A stretch of 64,000 bases of DNA. Origin: a bacterium endosymbiont of Escarpia laminata (lineage in GTDB: Bacteria; Pseudomonadota; Gammaproteobacteria; Chromatiales; Chromatiaceae). The stretch lies in contig QGON01000054.1 of assembly GCA_003660235.1 (NCBI GenBank), positions 1 to 64,000 on the forward strand, in the 5' to 3' direction. How positions within the stretch are numbered: the first letter of the stretch is position 1; every line of letters begins with the position of its first letter. Position numbers and translations under genes: made by a program. The notes under the pieces were generated by a model. That model did not search any database, was not told the DNA's origin, and was given only the letters and a program-made list of their open reading frames with translations. Positions 30,737-44,048 of this stretch are shown here, piece by piece.

Positions 30737-30755
30737 GCCCGCTATCATAGCGGGC
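30737..30755. promoter_or_regulatory. Palindrome upstream of parA
   Basis: GCCCGCTAT-C-ATAGCGGGC is a perfect 19-bp palindrome ending 26 bp before the parA start codon. It could be an operator for parAB or part of an mRNA hairpin. Function is inferred from position only. Confidence 0.45.
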
Positions 30756-30781
30756 TCCAGTCTCAACCCGGTCTGAAATTC

Positions 30782-31558
30782 ATGGGACATATCATTACCG
30801 TCGCGAATCAGAAAGGCGGTGTGGGCAAAACCACTACTGCCGTCAACCTGGCCGCTTCTCTGGCAACGATGAAGAAGCGTGTTCTCATGGTGGATCTCGA
30901 TCCACAGGGCAACGCGAGTATGGGGTGCGGGGTGGACAAGTACCAGCTTGAGCGTTCCAGCTGCGATGTGCTGTTGGGGGACGTACAGTTGCACGAGGCT
31001 GTGATGAAAACCCCTGAGGCTGGGTTTGATGTTCTGCCCGCCAATGCGGATCTGACGGCAGCGGAGGTGGGATTGATGAACGCCACCCTGCGGGAAAAGC
31101 GTTTGAGCCTGGCGCTGGCGACGACAAAGGACGAGTATGATTTCATCATCATCGACTGTCCACCGTCCTTGAACATGCTGACATTGAATGCCTTGGTGGC
31201 AGCGGATGCAGTATTGATACCGATTCAGACCGAATACTATGCGCTGGAAGGGCTGTCCGCGCTGATGGGCACGGTGAAGCAGGTTCAATCCCATCTCAAT
31301 AGTGGTTTGGAGATCGAAGGTATCCTGCGTACCATGCACGACCCCCGCAATAACCTGGCGGTTGATGTATCCACCCAGCTGATCACCCATTTCAAGGACA
31401 AGGTGTTCAACACCATCATTCCGCGAAATGTACGGGTCGCCGAAGCGCCGAGTCATGGCAAACCGGTTTTACTGTATGATAGATCCTCCCGCGGTGCGAC
31501 GGCCTATCTGGCTCTGGCGAGTGAAGTGGTGCGTCGGAATCGCAAGCGGACATCCTGA
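30782..31558 (+). CDS. parA: Chromosome partitioning ATPase ParA (Soj)
   Basis: A 258-residue Walker-type ATPase. The deviant Walker A KGGVGKTTTAVNLAA is near residue 11, Walker A' is MVDLDPQGNAS, and Walker B FIIIDCPPSLNML. There is no N-terminal helix-turn-helix, so it belongs to the chromosomal Soj type, not the plasmid ParA type. It moves ParB-parS complexes during segregation. parB follows after 32 bp, and two parS sites are in recF. Confidence 0.97.
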   Translation: MGHIITVANQKGGVGKTTTAVNLAASLATMKKRVLMVDLDPQGNASMGCGVDKYQLERSSCDVLLGDVQLHEAVMKTPEAGFDVLPANADLTAAEVGLMNATLREKRLSLALATTKDEYDFIIIDCPPSLNMLTLNALVAADAVLIPIQTEYYALEGLSALMGTVKQVQSHLNSGLEIEGILRTMHDPRNNLAVDVSTQLITHFKDKVFNTIIPRNVRVAEAPSHGKPVLLYDRSSRGATAYLALASEVVRRNRKRTS

Positions 31559-31590
31559 TTTAATTTAAAACAGCTACGGTACGCAGAGAG

Positions 31591-32481
31591 ATGGCGGCGA
31601 AGAAACGGGGCCTCGGTAGAGGATTGGATGCACTGCTCGGCGGTCTCAACAGCGAGAGTGCAGCGGCGGATGACACTGCGGGTAGAAAAGGCACGGGGGG
31701 CAATCTTACGCATCTGCCGGTTGATCTGATCCAGCGGGGCCGTTATCAGCCCAGACGGGACTTTAACCCGGACAGCCTGCGGGAACTGGCCGACTCCATC
31801 GCGGCTCAGGGCGTGATCCAGCCGGTAGTGGTGCGGGAGATCGAACACAACCGCTATGAGTTGATCGCCGGTGAACGGCGTTGGCGGGCAGCACAGCAGG
31901 CTGGCCTCGATTCCATCCCGGTGGTCATCAAAGAAGTCACCGAACAGGCCGCCATGGCCATGGGGTTGATCGAGAATATCCAGCGGGATGACCTCAATCC
32001 CCTGGAAGAGGCCAACGCCCTCAGCCGGTTACTGCTTGAATTTGAACTGACCCACCAGGCTGTGGCCAAGGCGGTGGGTAAATCCCGTACAACGGTCACC
32101 AACCTGTTACGTCTGCTGGAGTTGAACGAGGATGTCAAAATCCTGATCGAGAGCGGCCGCCTTGAAATGGGTCATGGTCGTGCCTTACTTGGCCTGAAAG
32201 ATCGTGCCCAGAGCAATGCCGCAGCAAAGGTTGTCGCAGACGGGCTCTCGGTACGTGAAACAGAGCGCCTGGTTCGGCGTATCCAGGGGGAGCAGGATGC
32301 GCCGGCGAAGGTGGCCAGCAAGACCGAAGATGACCCAGATATCCGCAGACTGCTGACCGATCTCTCAGAGCGCCTTGGTGCAAAAGTCAACCTGCAGCAG
32401 AATGCAAAAGGCAAAGGCAGGCTGGTCATCGCCTACAACAGCCTCGACGAGCTGGAAGGAATTTTGGATCATATTAAATAA
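31591..32481 (+). CDS. parB: Chromosome partitioning protein ParB (Spo0J)
   Basis: A 296-residue CTP-dependent DNA clamp that loads at parS. Features: N-terminal KKRGLGRGLDALLGG (ParA-contacting), the CTP-binding motif AGERRWRAAQQAGL near residue 90, ENIQRDDLNPLEEA, and the helix-turn-helix THQAVAKAVGKSRTTVTNLLRLL. The C-terminal dimerisation part ends LDELEGILDHIK. It forms an operon with parA and precedes the ATP synthase operon. Confidence 0.97.
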   Translation: MAAKKRGLGRGLDALLGGLNSESAAADDTAGRKGTGGNLTHLPVDLIQRGRYQPRRDFNPDSLRELADSIAAQGVIQPVVVREIEHNRYELIAGERRWRAAQQAGLDSIPVVIKEVTEQAAMAMGLIENIQRDDLNPLEEANALSRLLLEFELTHQAVAKAVGKSRTTVTNLLRLLELNEDVKILIESGRLEMGHGRALLGLKDRAQSNAAAKVVADGLSVRETERLVRRIQGEQDAPAKVASKTEDDPDIRRLLTDLSERLGAKVNLQQNAKGKGRLVIAYNSLDELEGILDHIK

Positions 32482-32572
32482 GGCCATGGTATTGCCCAAG
32501 GTAATCAATGCCAATGTTCCAGACCCGATGCAGATGAGGCTTATAGCCGTTCTAAATTTATTCGCCCATCAT

Positions 32573-32601
32573 TTGACCCTATATTAAAAAAAACTTATAC
32601 T
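32573..32601 (+). promoter_or_regulatory. Sigma-70 promoter of the atp operon
   Basis: TTGACC (32573-32578) and TATACT (32596-32601) are separated by 17 bp, close to consensus, with an A-rich spacer. atpI starts about 45 bp downstream. Confidence 0.78.
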
Positions 32602-32646
32602 TCTCCGTCTAAGTGAAAGTGGTTAAAGGGGTGCCGGGAAACTGGG

Positions 32647-34187
<1,541 letters not shown>

Positions 34188-34241
34188 TCCGGCCGATAAT
34201 CGAACCGACTATCATCTCGTCAAATACGAGGTAATTCCGGG

Positions 34242-34712
34242 ATGAACATCAATCTGACTCTGATCGGTCAGCTACTCTCTTTTATGGTGTTCGTGTGGTT
34301 CACGATGAAATTCGTCTGGACCCCGATCATGGGCGCGCTTGAAGTGCGTAAGAAAGAGATAGCCGACGGTCTTGCTGCAGCAGAACGTGGGCAGCATGAA
34401 CAGGTGCTCGCAAAAGAGCGTGCCAAGGGTGTGCTTCACGAAGCGAAAGCCCAGGCGGCGGAGATCGTTGCCCAGGCGCAGAAGCGAGGCGCTGAAATTG
34501 TAGACGAAGCGAAGGGTAGCGCCCGTACCGAAGGGGAGCGAATCCTGACCGCTGCGCAGGCGGAGATCGAACAGGAGACCAATCGGGCGCGCGAACAGCT
34601 GCGTGGAAAGGTTGCCGAGCTGGCTATTGCCGGTGCGGAGAAGATCCTGAAGAAAGAGATCAACGCAGAGACGCATAGAGATATCGTCGACAGTCTGGCC
34701 AAAGAGATCTAA
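34242..34712 (+). CDS. atpF: ATP synthase F0 subunit b
   Basis: A 156-residue peripheral stalk subunit, the same length as in E. coli. One N-terminal membrane helix (LTLIGQLLSFMVFVWFTMKFVW) is followed by a long charged helix rich in Ala, Glu and Lys that dimerises and contacts the delta and alpha subunits. Confidence 0.97.
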   Translation: MNINLTLIGQLLSFMVFVWFTMKFVWTPIMGALEVRKKEIADGLAAAERGQHEQVLAKERAKGVLHEAKAQAAEIVAQAQKRGAEIVDEAKGSARTEGERILTAAQAEIEQETNRAREQLRGKVAELAIAGAEKILKKEINAETHRDIVDSLAKEI

Positions 34713-34721
34713 GGCACCGCT

Positions 34722-35261
34722 ATGGCAGGAGAAGCTACCACTATTGCCCGCCCTTACGCGGAAGCCGTTTTTGCCCGCGCCGAAGAGACCGACAAACTCG
34801 ACCTCTGGTCTGAGATGTTGGGGTTACTGGCAGCGGTTGTCCAGGATTCGACCATGGCCAGTGTCATCAAGGATCCGCTGTTTGATCGTCAACAGCTGGC
34901 CGAATTGATGCTGGAGATCGGTGGCGGACGTCTGAACGAAGAGGGTTCAAATCTGGTCAAGCTCCTGGTGCAGAATGGACGTCTTGCGGTTCTGCCGGAG
35001 ATCGTCGAGGTGTTTGAACTGCTGAAGGCTGAACGCGAGCGTGTACTTAAGGTACATGTCACTTCCGCCTTCGCACTCAACCCTGTCCAGGAAAAACATA
35101 TTGCCGAGGCCTTGAAGGCCAAACTCGGACGTGATGTCACCATCACCAGCGAAAAGAACACCGATCTGATCGGCGGCATCCACATCCTCGCTGGCGACAT
35201 GGTTATCGACGGATCCGTCCGGGGACAACTGCAGCAACTGGCGAACGAATTGGGAATCTAA
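34722..35261 (+). CDS. atpH: ATP synthase F1 subunit delta
   Basis: A 179-residue subunit joining the b-stalk to the alpha3beta3 head. The N-terminal helical domain begins [17 protein letters not shown], and the C-terminal signature is [28 protein letters not shown]. It lies 9 bp after atpF and 13 bp before atpA. Confidence 0.97.
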   Translation: MAGEATTIARPYAEAVFARAEETDKLDLWSEMLGLLAAVVQDSTMASVIKDPLFDRQQLAELMLEIGGGRLNEEGSNLVKLLVQNGRLAVLPEIVEVFELLKAERERVLKVHVTSAFALNPVQEKHIAEALKAKLGRDVTITSEKNTDLIGGIHILAGDMVIDGSVRGQLQQLANELGI

Positions 35262-35274
35262 GCGAGAAGCCATC

Positions 35275-36816
35275 ATGCAACTCAATCCATCCGAGATCAG
35301 CGAACTGATCAAAAGCAAGATCGAGAAATTCGATCTTAAGACCGAGGCCCGTAACGAGGGTACGATTATCAGTCTTACCGACGGTATCGCCCGCATCCAC
35401 GGTCTCGAGGACGCCATGTCTTACGAGATGCTGGAGTTCCCGGGGAATACCTTCGGCCTGACCCTCAACCTGGAGCGCGACTCAGTCGGCGCCGTGATAT
35501 TGGGTGACTACAAACATCTCACCGAGGGTGATGCGGTCAAGTGTACCGGTCGCGTACTCGAGGTACCGGTGGGTGAAGGGTTGCTGGGCCGGGTGGTTGA
35601 CGCCCTGGGTAAACCGATCGACGGCAAGGGTGCGATACAAGCCACTGAAACCGCGACCATCGAAAAGGTTGCCCCCGGTGTTATCTCCCGTAAATCGGTC
35701 GATCAACCGGTACAGACCGGCATCAAGGCAATCGACGCCATGGTGCCTATTGGCCGCGGCCAGCGTGAGTTGATCATCGGTGACCGTCAGACCGGTAAGT
35801 CGGCCCTGGCGATCGACGCGATCATCAACCAGAAAGGCACGGGTATCAAGTGCATCTATGTCGCCATCGGACAGAAGAACTCCACCATCGCGCAGGTGGT
35901 GCGCAAGTTGGAAGAGCACGGCGCGATGGAGCACACCATCATCGTCGCCGCCCCCGCTGCCGATTCCGCCGCCATGCAGTTCCTGGCCCCCTATTCCGGC
36001 TGCTCCATGGGTGAGTACTTCCGCGATAAGGGCGAAGATGCGCTGATTGTGTATGACGATCTGACCAAGCAGGCTTGGGCATATCGCCAGGTCTCTTTGC
36101 TGCTACGTCGTCCGCCGGGCCGTGAAGCCTATCCGGGTGATGTATTCTACCTTCACTCCCGTTTACTCGAGCGTGCGGCCCGGATCAACGCGGAACAGGT
36201 TGAAAAGAATACCGATGGTAAGGTTACCGGCAAGACGGGCTCTCTGACGGCTCTGCCGATCATCGAGACTCAGGCAGGTGATGTATCGGCTTTCGTACCG
36301 ACTAACGTTATCTCCATCACCGACGGCCAGATCTTCCTCGAGGCGGATCTGTTCAATGCCGGTATCCGTCCGGCGATCAATGCCGGTCTCTCCGTATCTC
36401 GGGTGGGTGGCGCAGCGCAGACCAAAATCATCAAGAAATTGGGGGGTGGTGTGCGACTGGCGTTGGCACAATATCGTGAGTTGGCAGCCTTCTCCCAGTT
36501 TGCCTCCGATCTCGATGAAGCGACCCGTGCCCAGCTGCAACTTGGCGAGCGCGTAACCGAACTGATGAAGCAGGGCCAGTACTCGCCCCTCAGTGTGGCC
36601 GATATGGCGACCACTCTGTTCGCTGCCAATGAAGGTTATCTGAACGACATAGCGGTGAGTAAGGTCGTGGATTTTGAAGCAGCGTTGCACGACTATATGA
36701 AGAGCAACCAAAAGGCACTGGTCGACCAGATCAACGAGAAAACGGACTACAATCCCGAGATCGAGCAGGCGTTGCATGAGGCATTGAAGGATTTCAAGGC
36801 TAACCATACCTGGTAA
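35275..36816 (+). CDS. atpA: ATP synthase F1 subunit alpha
   Basis: A 513-residue non-catalytic nucleotide-binding subunit. The P-loop is [15 protein letters not shown] near residue 170, and the arginine-finger-containing segment is in [17 protein letters not shown] near 365-380. The length equals that of E. coli AtpA (513). Confidence 0.99.
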   Translation: MQLNPSEISELIKSKIEKFDLKTEARNEGTIISLTDGIARIHGLEDAMSYEMLEFPGNTFGLTLNLERDSVGAVILGDYKHLTEGDAVKCTGRVLEVPVGEGLLGRVVDALGKPIDGKGAIQATETATIEKVAPGVISRKSVDQPVQTGIKAIDAMVPIGRGQRELIIGDRQTGKSALAIDAIINQKGTGIKCIYVAIGQKNSTIAQVVRKLEEHGAMEHTIIVAAPAADSAAMQFLAPYSGCSMGEYFRDKGEDALIVYDDLTKQAWAYRQVSLLLRRPPGREAYPGDVFYLHSRLLERAARINAEQVEKNTDGKVTGKTGSLTALPIIETQAGDVSAFVPTNVISITDGQIFLEADLFNAGIRPAINAGLSVSRVGGAAQTKIIKKLGGGVRLALAQYRELAAFSQFASDLDEATRAQLQLGERVTELMKQGQYSPLSVADMATTLFAANEGYLNDIAVSKVVDFEAALHDYMKSNQKALVDQINEKTDYNPEIEQALHEALKDFKANHTW

Positions 36817-36869
36817 CCAAAGAGCATTGGAATATCACACGATAGGGCCAAAATAGGGTTTTTAGAGAT

Positions 36870-37730
36870 ATGGCAGGCGCAAAAGAGATACGCACCCAGA
36901 TCGCCAGCATCAAAAACACGCAGAAGATTACTTCTGCGATGGAGATGGTGGCGGCCGCGAAGATGCGTAAGGCCCAGAACCGGATGGACGCGACCCGTCC
37001 CTACGCGGAGAAGATGCGTATGGTGATCAGTCACCTGTCCCATGCTCATCCTGAGTATCGCCACAGCTTCATGATCGACCGTGAGGTCAAACGGGTCGGT
37101 TATATCATCATCTCGTCCGATCGTGGTCTTTGTGGTGGTCTGAACAGCAATCTGTTCCGCAAGCTGGCAAAAGAGATTCAGTCTCAGACAGAAGCGGGCG
37201 TGGAAGTGGATTTCTGTACCATAGGCACCAAAGCGCTGGGTTTTTTCGGGCGTTTCGGCGGTAACGTGATCGGGCAGGCGACCCATCTCGGCGATGCGCC
37301 GCACATTGAGGATCTGATCGGTACAGTGAAGGTATTGCTGGATGCTTATGGCGTTGGTGAAATTGATCGTATCTATGTGGCATACAATCGGTTCGTCAAC
37401 ACCATGACGCAGGATCCGACTGTCGAACAATTGGTGCCGATCAGCGCCGAGGCAGATCAGGGCCTGCAGCACCACTGGGACTATATCTACGAGCCGGATT
37501 CCAAGGAAGTGCTGGACAACCTGCTTGGCAGATATGTGGAGTCCCTGGTTTATCAGTCCGTGGTAGAGAATGGTGCCTGCGAACAGTCAGCGCGAATGGT
37601 TGCGATGAAGTCCGCCTCCGATAATGCGGGGGATCTCATCAATGAGTTGCAGCTTATCTACAACAAGGCTCGTCAGGCAGCGATTACCCAGGAAATTTCC
37701 GAGATCGTCAGTGGTGCTGCAGCGGTTTGA
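36870..37730 (+). CDS. atpG: ATP synthase F1 subunit gamma
   Basis: A 286-residue central rotor shaft. Diagnostic ends: [20 protein letters not shown] at the N-terminus and [20 protein letters not shown] at the C-terminus, both forming the coiled coil within the head. [12 protein letters not shown] marks the Rossmann part. Confidence 0.98.
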   Translation: MAGAKEIRTQIASIKNTQKITSAMEMVAAAKMRKAQNRMDATRPYAEKMRMVISHLSHAHPEYRHSFMIDREVKRVGYIIISSDRGLCGGLNSNLFRKLAKEIQSQTEAGVEVDFCTIGTKALGFFGRFGGNVIGQATHLGDAPHIEDLIGTVKVLLDAYGVGEIDRIYVAYNRFVNTMTQDPTVEQLVPISAEADQGLQHHWDYIYEPDSKEVLDNLLGRYVESLVYQSVVENGACEQSARMVAMKSASDNAGDLINELQLIYNKARQAAITQEISEIVSGAAAV

Positions 37731-37756
37731 CGCGCAGGCCCTTGTCACAGAATTAG

Positions 37757-39178
<1,422 letters not shown>

Positions 39179-39202
39179 TCCCACTATAGGGGGTGCTAAG
39201 CT

Positions 39203-39628
39203 ATGGCAATGACAATCCATGTCGATATTGTGAGCGCTGAAGGCGAGATCCATTCCGGTAGTGCGGAGATGGTCTATGCACCGGCGGTAATGGGTGAGGT
39301 GGGTATTGCACCACGTCATACTCCGCTGGTTACCCGGCTGAAGCCGGGTGAAGTGCGAGTCGACACCGGTGGCGGTGAGATACAGCACTTTTTTGTCTCT
39401 GGCGGCATTTTGGAAGTGCAACCCCATGTGATCACCATTCTGGCGGATACCGCCGCTCGTGCCGCCGATCTCGATGAAGTGGCAGCCCAGGCAGCCAAGC
39501 GACGCGCTGAAGAGGCGATGGTGGATAAGTCTGCCGAATTTGAATATGCCAAGGCACAGTCCGAGTTGGCTGAAGCAGTTGCACAGCTACGCACCATCGA
39601 AAGTCTTCGCAAGAGGGGTCGCGGCTAG
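39203..39628 (+). CDS. atpC: ATP synthase F1 subunit epsilon
   Basis: A 141-residue rotor subunit. The N-terminal beta sandwich begins [20 protein letters not shown] and contains [19 protein letters not shown]. The C-terminal helical hairpin (about 88-140) can inhibit the enzyme. It is the last atp gene and is followed by a strong terminator. Confidence 0.98.
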   Translation: MAMTIHVDIVSAEGEIHSGSAEMVYAPAVMGEVGIAPRHTPLVTRLKPGEVRVDTGGGEIQHFFVSGGILEVQPHVITILADTAARAADLDEVAAQAAKRRAEEAMVDKSAEFEYAKAQSELAEAVAQLRTIESLRKRGRG

Positions 39629-39653
39629 ACCGTTCCGATGGCACCGTTCAACA

Positions 39654-39683
39654 GGGTCTCTCTGTTAAGAGAGGCCCTTTTTT
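39654..39683 (+). terminator. Rho-independent terminator of the atp operon
   Basis: GGGTCTCTC pairs with GAGAGGCCC (one T-G pair) around a TGTTAA loop, followed by six T. It begins 26 bp after the atpC stop. Confidence 0.95.
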
Positions 39684-39695
39684 GGTTTTAAAGCT

Positions 39696-40184
39696 ATGTC
39701 CAAAGAAGTGATCAAAACAGGCAAATTTGTCTCCCTGACCTATTCCATTGTCGAGGAGGAAGGTAATGTTCTCGAGCAGAGTGACCTGCCGGTCAACTAT
39801 ATCCACGGCGGTGAGACTGAGCTGATCGGTGGTATGGACGCTGCAGTGACGGGCCGCTCTCCTGGGGATAAGGTGTCGTTTACCCTCACCCCGGATCAAG
39901 GTTTCGGGGATCATGATCCGGATCTGACTTTTACCGATGACATTGAAAACGTGCCCCCTGAATTCCGCAAGCTGGGCGCTGAAGTTCAGATGGAGAGTGA
40001 GCAAGGTGAAGCCAAGAGTTTTTTTGTTACCAAGATTGAAAACGGTAAGCTGACGGTTGATGGTAACCATCCGCTTGCCGGCAAGACACTCACTGTCAAC
40101 ATCAAGATTGTTGAAGTGCGTGACGCAACCAAAGAGGACGCCATGAGTGTGGGTGTTCCCGGCCAGACCCCAACCCTCAACTGA
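39696..40184 (+). CDS. FKBP-type peptidyl-prolyl isomerase (SlyD-like)
   Basis: A 162-residue prolyl isomerase with the SlyD/FkpB domain order. An FKBP domain (LTYSIVEEEGNVLEQSD, YIHGGETELIGGMDAAVTG) is interrupted by an insert-in-flap chaperone domain (about 75-120: GFGDHDPDLTFT), then returns with HPLAGKTLTVNIKIVEVR. It lacks the His/Cys-rich metal-binding tail of E. coli SlyD, so a nickel-delivery role is unlikely. It starts 13 bp after the atp terminator and so must have another promoter or rely on read-through. Confidence 0.9.
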   Translation: MSKEVIKTGKFVSLTYSIVEEEGNVLEQSDLPVNYIHGGETELIGGMDAAVTGRSPGDKVSFTLTPDQGFGDHDPDLTFTDDIENVPPEFRKLGAEVQMESEQGEAKSFFVTKIENGKLTVDGNHPLAGKTLTVNIKIVEVRDATKEDAMSVGVPGQTPTLN

Positions 40185-40373
40185 AACACTTATTTCACTA
40201 TTGCTCCCCGCCAGCAGGTGCGCTCCGCGCCCCCTGCCGTTATACTCGGAAAGACAAATAAAAGGGATTGTCTGTACCTCCCGGTACCAGGCGATGAAGA
40301 GCAGGAAGATGGACGCTCTTTTTGAGGCCTTATTAATAATTTATTAGTGTCGGGCTTTGAATTTGCCCTCATT

Positions 40374-40654
40374 CGCTGCCAGCCATGGAGAGCGAAGCGA
40401 AGGCTGGTAGTCCCCGGTAGCCGCGAGGCCGCACTGCTTACCCGGCGTGCCTTGCGCCAGAGGGGAAGCAAAGTAGGCATCCGAGCGCGGCGTCCAGTCA
40501 TCGGGAGCTGGCAACGGAGCGGCAACGAGCTTGCGAGGTTGTCGCGTAGTGCCAGTGACCGGGACGGCCGGGGCACAAACAGGTTGTCGAAGGCCGAGTC
40601 GATTTTGGGGACTGGGATGTCCCAAAATCTATCACGAGGTCGAAGACTCACTTG
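40374..40654 (+). mobile_element. 281-bp element, copy C (FKBP-glmU gap)
   Basis: Same orientation, length and sequence as copy A. The flanks (CCCTCATT on the left, TGTGATGA on the right) show no duplication. It lies in a 602-bp gap between the FKBP gene and glmU, of which I can assign no other part. No gene is visibly broken here. Confidence 0.93.
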
Positions 40655-40787
40655 TGTGATGAATTTAAAGTCTTGGCGTTTTTTGCCGACATCCTTTGTC
40701 AGGACATCCTGAAACCGAATTGATTTGATGCGGTGAACGGTGCAACACAGAACAATCCTACTACCAGCAGACAATCATGGAGCATGC

Positions 40788-42158
40788 ATGAAACTCGGTG
40801 TTTTGATTCTCGCAGCCGGCCAGGGTACACGGATGCGATCCCGCTTTCCGAAGGTGCTACATCCATTAGCGGGCAAGCCGCTTCTATCCCATGTGGTTGA
40901 GACAGCACAGGCGTTTTCTCCCGACAGAATCACCGTTATCTATGGGCATGGTGGAGAGCAGGTCAAGTCGGTGCTGGCTGATCAACACCTTGATTGGTGT
41001 GAGCAGAAAGAGCAGTTGGGTACGGGCCACGCCGTAATCGAAGCATTACCCCATCTCAAGTCAGACGATCAAGTATTAATCCTCTATGGGGATGTACCTC
41101 TGATCAGCGGTGAGACCCTTGAGGCGCTGATGGCTGAATTGGGAAAGAGTGATCTCGCGTTGCTGACGGTCAAGCTTGAAAATCCAAGTGGCTATGGCCG
41201 GATCGTGCGTGATAGCGACCACCACATCACCAGTATCGTTGAGCAGAAGGACGCCTCTGAGGCAGAACTTGCGATCAACGAGATCAACACCGGCATCATG
41301 GCGGTAAGCCGCGCCAGGCTCGAGGATTGGCTTGCCCGTATTGACAACAACAATGCCCAGCAGGAGTACTACCTGACGGACATCATCGCCCTGGCGGTTG
41401 AGGACGGCGTAGAGGTCCAGTCGGTGCACCCCGTCAGTGAGGAGGAGGTGATGGGGATCAACGACCGTGCGCAGCTGGCCTTTCTGGAGCGCTACTATCA
41501 GCGGCAACGCGCCGCTGAATTGATGGCGGCCGGCGCCTCCCTGGCGGACCCGGCTCGAGTGGATATTCGTGGCGAGCTGGTTGTCGGTCAGGATGTATTT
41601 ATCGATTGCAACGTCATATTTGAGGGCCAGGTCGAATTGGCGGATGGCGTGAAAATTGGCTCTAATGTGGTGCTAAAAAATGCCCGCATTGGTGAAGGTG
41701 TGGAGATCCTGCCCAACTGCGTCATCGAGGATGCGGAGATAGGCGCAGGTTCCCGCATCGGTCCCTTCGCCCGGGTGCGTCCCGAGACGAAACTTGCCGA
41801 GCAGGTGAATATCGGCAACTTTGTCGAGATCAAGAAATCGACAGTGGGCAGAGGAAGCAAGATCAACCATCTGAGTTATGTGGGCGATAGCCTGGTTGGT
41901 CATTCGGTGAACATTGGCGCGGGCACCATCACCTGCAACTACGATGGGGCCAACAAACATCAGACCGTTATCGGGGATAACGCCTTCATCGGCTCCGATA
42001 GCCAACTGGTTGCGCCGGTGGTAATTGGCGATGGCGCCACCGTCGGTGCCGGTTCAACCATCACCCGGGACGCTGCTCCCAATAGCCTGACTCTGAGCCG
42101 TGCGAAGCAGATCACCGTGAGCAACTGGCAGCGTCCGGTCAAACAACCCAAAAAATAA
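40788..42158 (+). CDS. glmU: Bifunctional GlmU (UDP-GlcNAc synthesis)
   Basis: A 456-residue enzyme, matching E. coli length. The N-terminal uridylyltransferase has LGVLILAAGQGTRMRSRFPK. The C-terminal left-handed beta-helix acetyltransferase has hexapeptide repeats and the active-site segment NIGAGTITCNYDGANKH. It makes UDP-N-acetylglucosamine for peptidoglycan and LPS. I use ATG 40788 (MKLGVLIL) with GGAG upstream rather than the longer open frame. glmS follows after 18 bp. Confidence 0.97.
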   Translation: MKLGVLILAAGQGTRMRSRFPKVLHPLAGKPLLSHVVETAQAFSPDRITVIYGHGGEQVKSVLADQHLDWCEQKEQLGTGHAVIEALPHLKSDDQVLILYGDVPLISGETLEALMAELGKSDLALLTVKLENPSGYGRIVRDSDHHITSIVEQKDASEAELAINEINTGIMAVSRARLEDWLARIDNNNAQQEYYLTDIIALAVEDGVEVQSVHPVSEEEVMGINDRAQLAFLERYYQRQRAAELMAAGASLADPARVDIRGELVVGQDVFIDCNVIFEGQVELADGVKIGSNVVLKNARIGEGVEILPNCVIEDAEIGAGSRIGPFARVRPETKLAEQVNIGNFVEIKKSTVGRGSKINHLSYVGDSLVGHSVNIGAGTITCNYDGANKHQTVIGDNAFIGSDSQLVAPVVIGDGATVGAGSTITRDAAPNSLTLSRAKQITVSNWQRPVKQPKK

Positions 42159-42176
42159 TAGGCAGGAGCGCAAGTT

Positions 42177-44003
42177 ATGTGTGGCATTGTAGGCGGAATC
42201 GCGCTGCGGGACGTAGTGCCGATTATGATGGAAGGCCTCAGCCGGCTCGAATATCGGGGTTATGATTCGGCGGGTATCGCGGTGCTTGATCAGGCGGAAA
42301 AGATGCAGCGCATCCGTTCTGTCGGAAAGGTGGCAATGCTGCAGGAGATGGTGGATAGCGGCAATGTCAGCGGCAATCTCGGAATTGCTCATACCCGTTG
42401 GGCCACCCACGGCATGCCCGCAGAGCGAAATGCCCATCCTCACATGAGTGGGGAGCGGGTGGCGATCGTCCACAATGGTATTATCGAAAATTATGCCCTG
42501 CTGCGTAGAGAACTCGAAAGCCAGGGCTACCGCTTCACCTCCGAAACCGACACTGAGGTTATCGCGCACCTGCTGGGCAGTATCCTGAAAGATGAACAGG
42601 ATCTGCTGAAAGCCGTACAGAAATCGATCACCCGGCTGGTTGGCGCCTATGGTCTGGCGGTGGTCAGCACGAATGACAAGAACAAGTTGGTTGTCGCCCG
42701 CGCCGGCAGTCCGCTGGTGATTGGTATCGGTGTTGGCGAAAATTTTATCGCTTCAGATGTCTTTGCACTGTTGCCGGTAACCCAGCGCTTCATCTTTCTC
42801 GAAGAGGGGGATGTCGCAGAGATCACCCGTGAAAGCGTACGTATCTTCGATAACGAAGGGAACCCGGTGGAACGGCCGGAGCGTACCTCCGAACTCTCCG
42901 CCTCCACCGCAGAAAAGGGCCCCTATCGCCACTACATGCTCAAGGAGATCTTCGAGCAGCCGTCGGTGATTGCCGAGACCCTGGAGGGCCGCATCCACAA
43001 GGGTCACTTGCTCGAGGATAGTTTTGGCCACGAAACGAAGGCGCTGCTCGATAAGACGAAAAATGTCCACATTATTGCTTGTGGTACCTCATATCATGCA
43101 GGAATGGTGGCACGTTACTGGCTCGAAGAAGTCGGTGTCCCTTGCAGCGTGGAGGTGGCCAGCGAGTTCCGCTACCGCAAGGTCGTGGTGCCGGACGATA
43201 CCCTCTTCATCACCATCTCGCAGTCGGGTGAGACGGCGGACAGCCTTGCCGCGTTGCGCGGTTCCAGAGAGATGGGTTACATCGGCAGCCTCACTGTCTG
43301 CAACGTGCCGGAAAGCTCCCTGGTGCGGGAATCCAATGCCGCGCTGATGACTCGTGCCGGTCCTGAGATCGGCGTCGCCTCCACCAAGGCGTTCACCACC
43401 CAGTTGGTGGCTTTACGCCTGATCACCCTGGCGCTGGCACGCCGTTTCGGCATGACCCCGGAGCAGGAAGAGGTCTACGTCAACGAGTTGCACGCTCTGC
43501 CCCGCCAAGTGGAGGTGGTACTGGAACTCAGTGATGCGATAAAGGAGATGGCGAATGCCTTTGCGGAAAAGAACCATGCCCTCTTCTTGGGTCGGGGTAG
43601 CTTCTATCCCATCGCCATGGAAGGTGCGCTGAAACTCAAGGAGATCTCCTATATCCATGCGGAGGCCTACCCCGCGGGTGAACTGAAACATGGTCCGCTG
43701 GCCCTGGTTGATGCGGAAATGCCGGTGGTCTGCGCCCTGCCCAATGACCCGTTGCTGGAAAAGGTCATCTCTAATCTACAGGAGGTTCGGGCGCGGGGCG
43801 GTGAACTCTTCCTGTTCAGTGATCACGACGTTCAGATTGATCTGGACCGCTTCCAGAATTTGACCCTGGCGGATATCTACCCCTCCACCGCCCCCATCGT
43901 CTACACTATTCCGCTGCAACTGCTCTCCTATCATGTAGCGGTACTAAAGGGTACCGATGTAGATCAGCCGCGAAATCTGGCCAAGTCGGTGACGGTGGAA
44001 TAG
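42177..44003 (+). CDS. glmS: Glutamine-fructose-6-phosphate aminotransferase
   Basis: A 608-residue amidotransferase making glucosamine-6-phosphate, first step to UDP-GlcNAc. The N-terminal nucleophile is Cys2 (MCGIVGGIALRD), and the glutaminase domain has HTRWATHG and HNGIIENY. Two SIS domains follow (ACGTSYHAGMVARYW; ISQSGETADS; TKAFTTQLVAL), with the C-terminal PRNLAKSVTVE. AGGAG precedes the start. It is co-transcribed with glmU. Confidence 0.98.
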   Translation: MCGIVGGIALRDVVPIMMEGLSRLEYRGYDSAGIAVLDQAEKMQRIRSVGKVAMLQEMVDSGNVSGNLGIAHTRWATHGMPAERNAHPHMSGERVAIVHNGIIENYALLRRELESQGYRFTSETDTEVIAHLLGSILKDEQDLLKAVQKSITRLVGAYGLAVVSTNDKNKLVVARAGSPLVIGIGVGENFIASDVFALLPVTQRFIFLEEGDVAEITRESVRIFDNEGNPVERPERTSELSASTAEKGPYRHYMLKEIFEQPSVIAETLEGRIHKGHLLEDSFGHETKALLDKTKNVHIIACGTSYHAGMVARYWLEEVGVPCSVEVASEFRYRKVVVPDDTLFITISQSGETADSLAALRGSREMGYIGSLTVCNVPESSLVRESNAALMTRAGPEIGVASTKAFTTQLVALRLITLALARRFGMTPEQEEVYVNELHALPRQVEVVLELSDAIKEMANAFAEKNHALFLGRGSFYPIAMEGALKLKEISYIHAEAYPAGELKHGPLALVDAEMPVVCALPNDPLLEKVISNLQEVRARGGELFLFSDHDVQIDLDRFQNLTLADIYPSTAPIVYTIPLQLLSYHVAVLKGTDVDQPRNLAKSVTVE

Positions 44004-44048
44004 GCACACAGGACGTATGCCATAGTGTTAAGTGATAGGAAAATCAAT

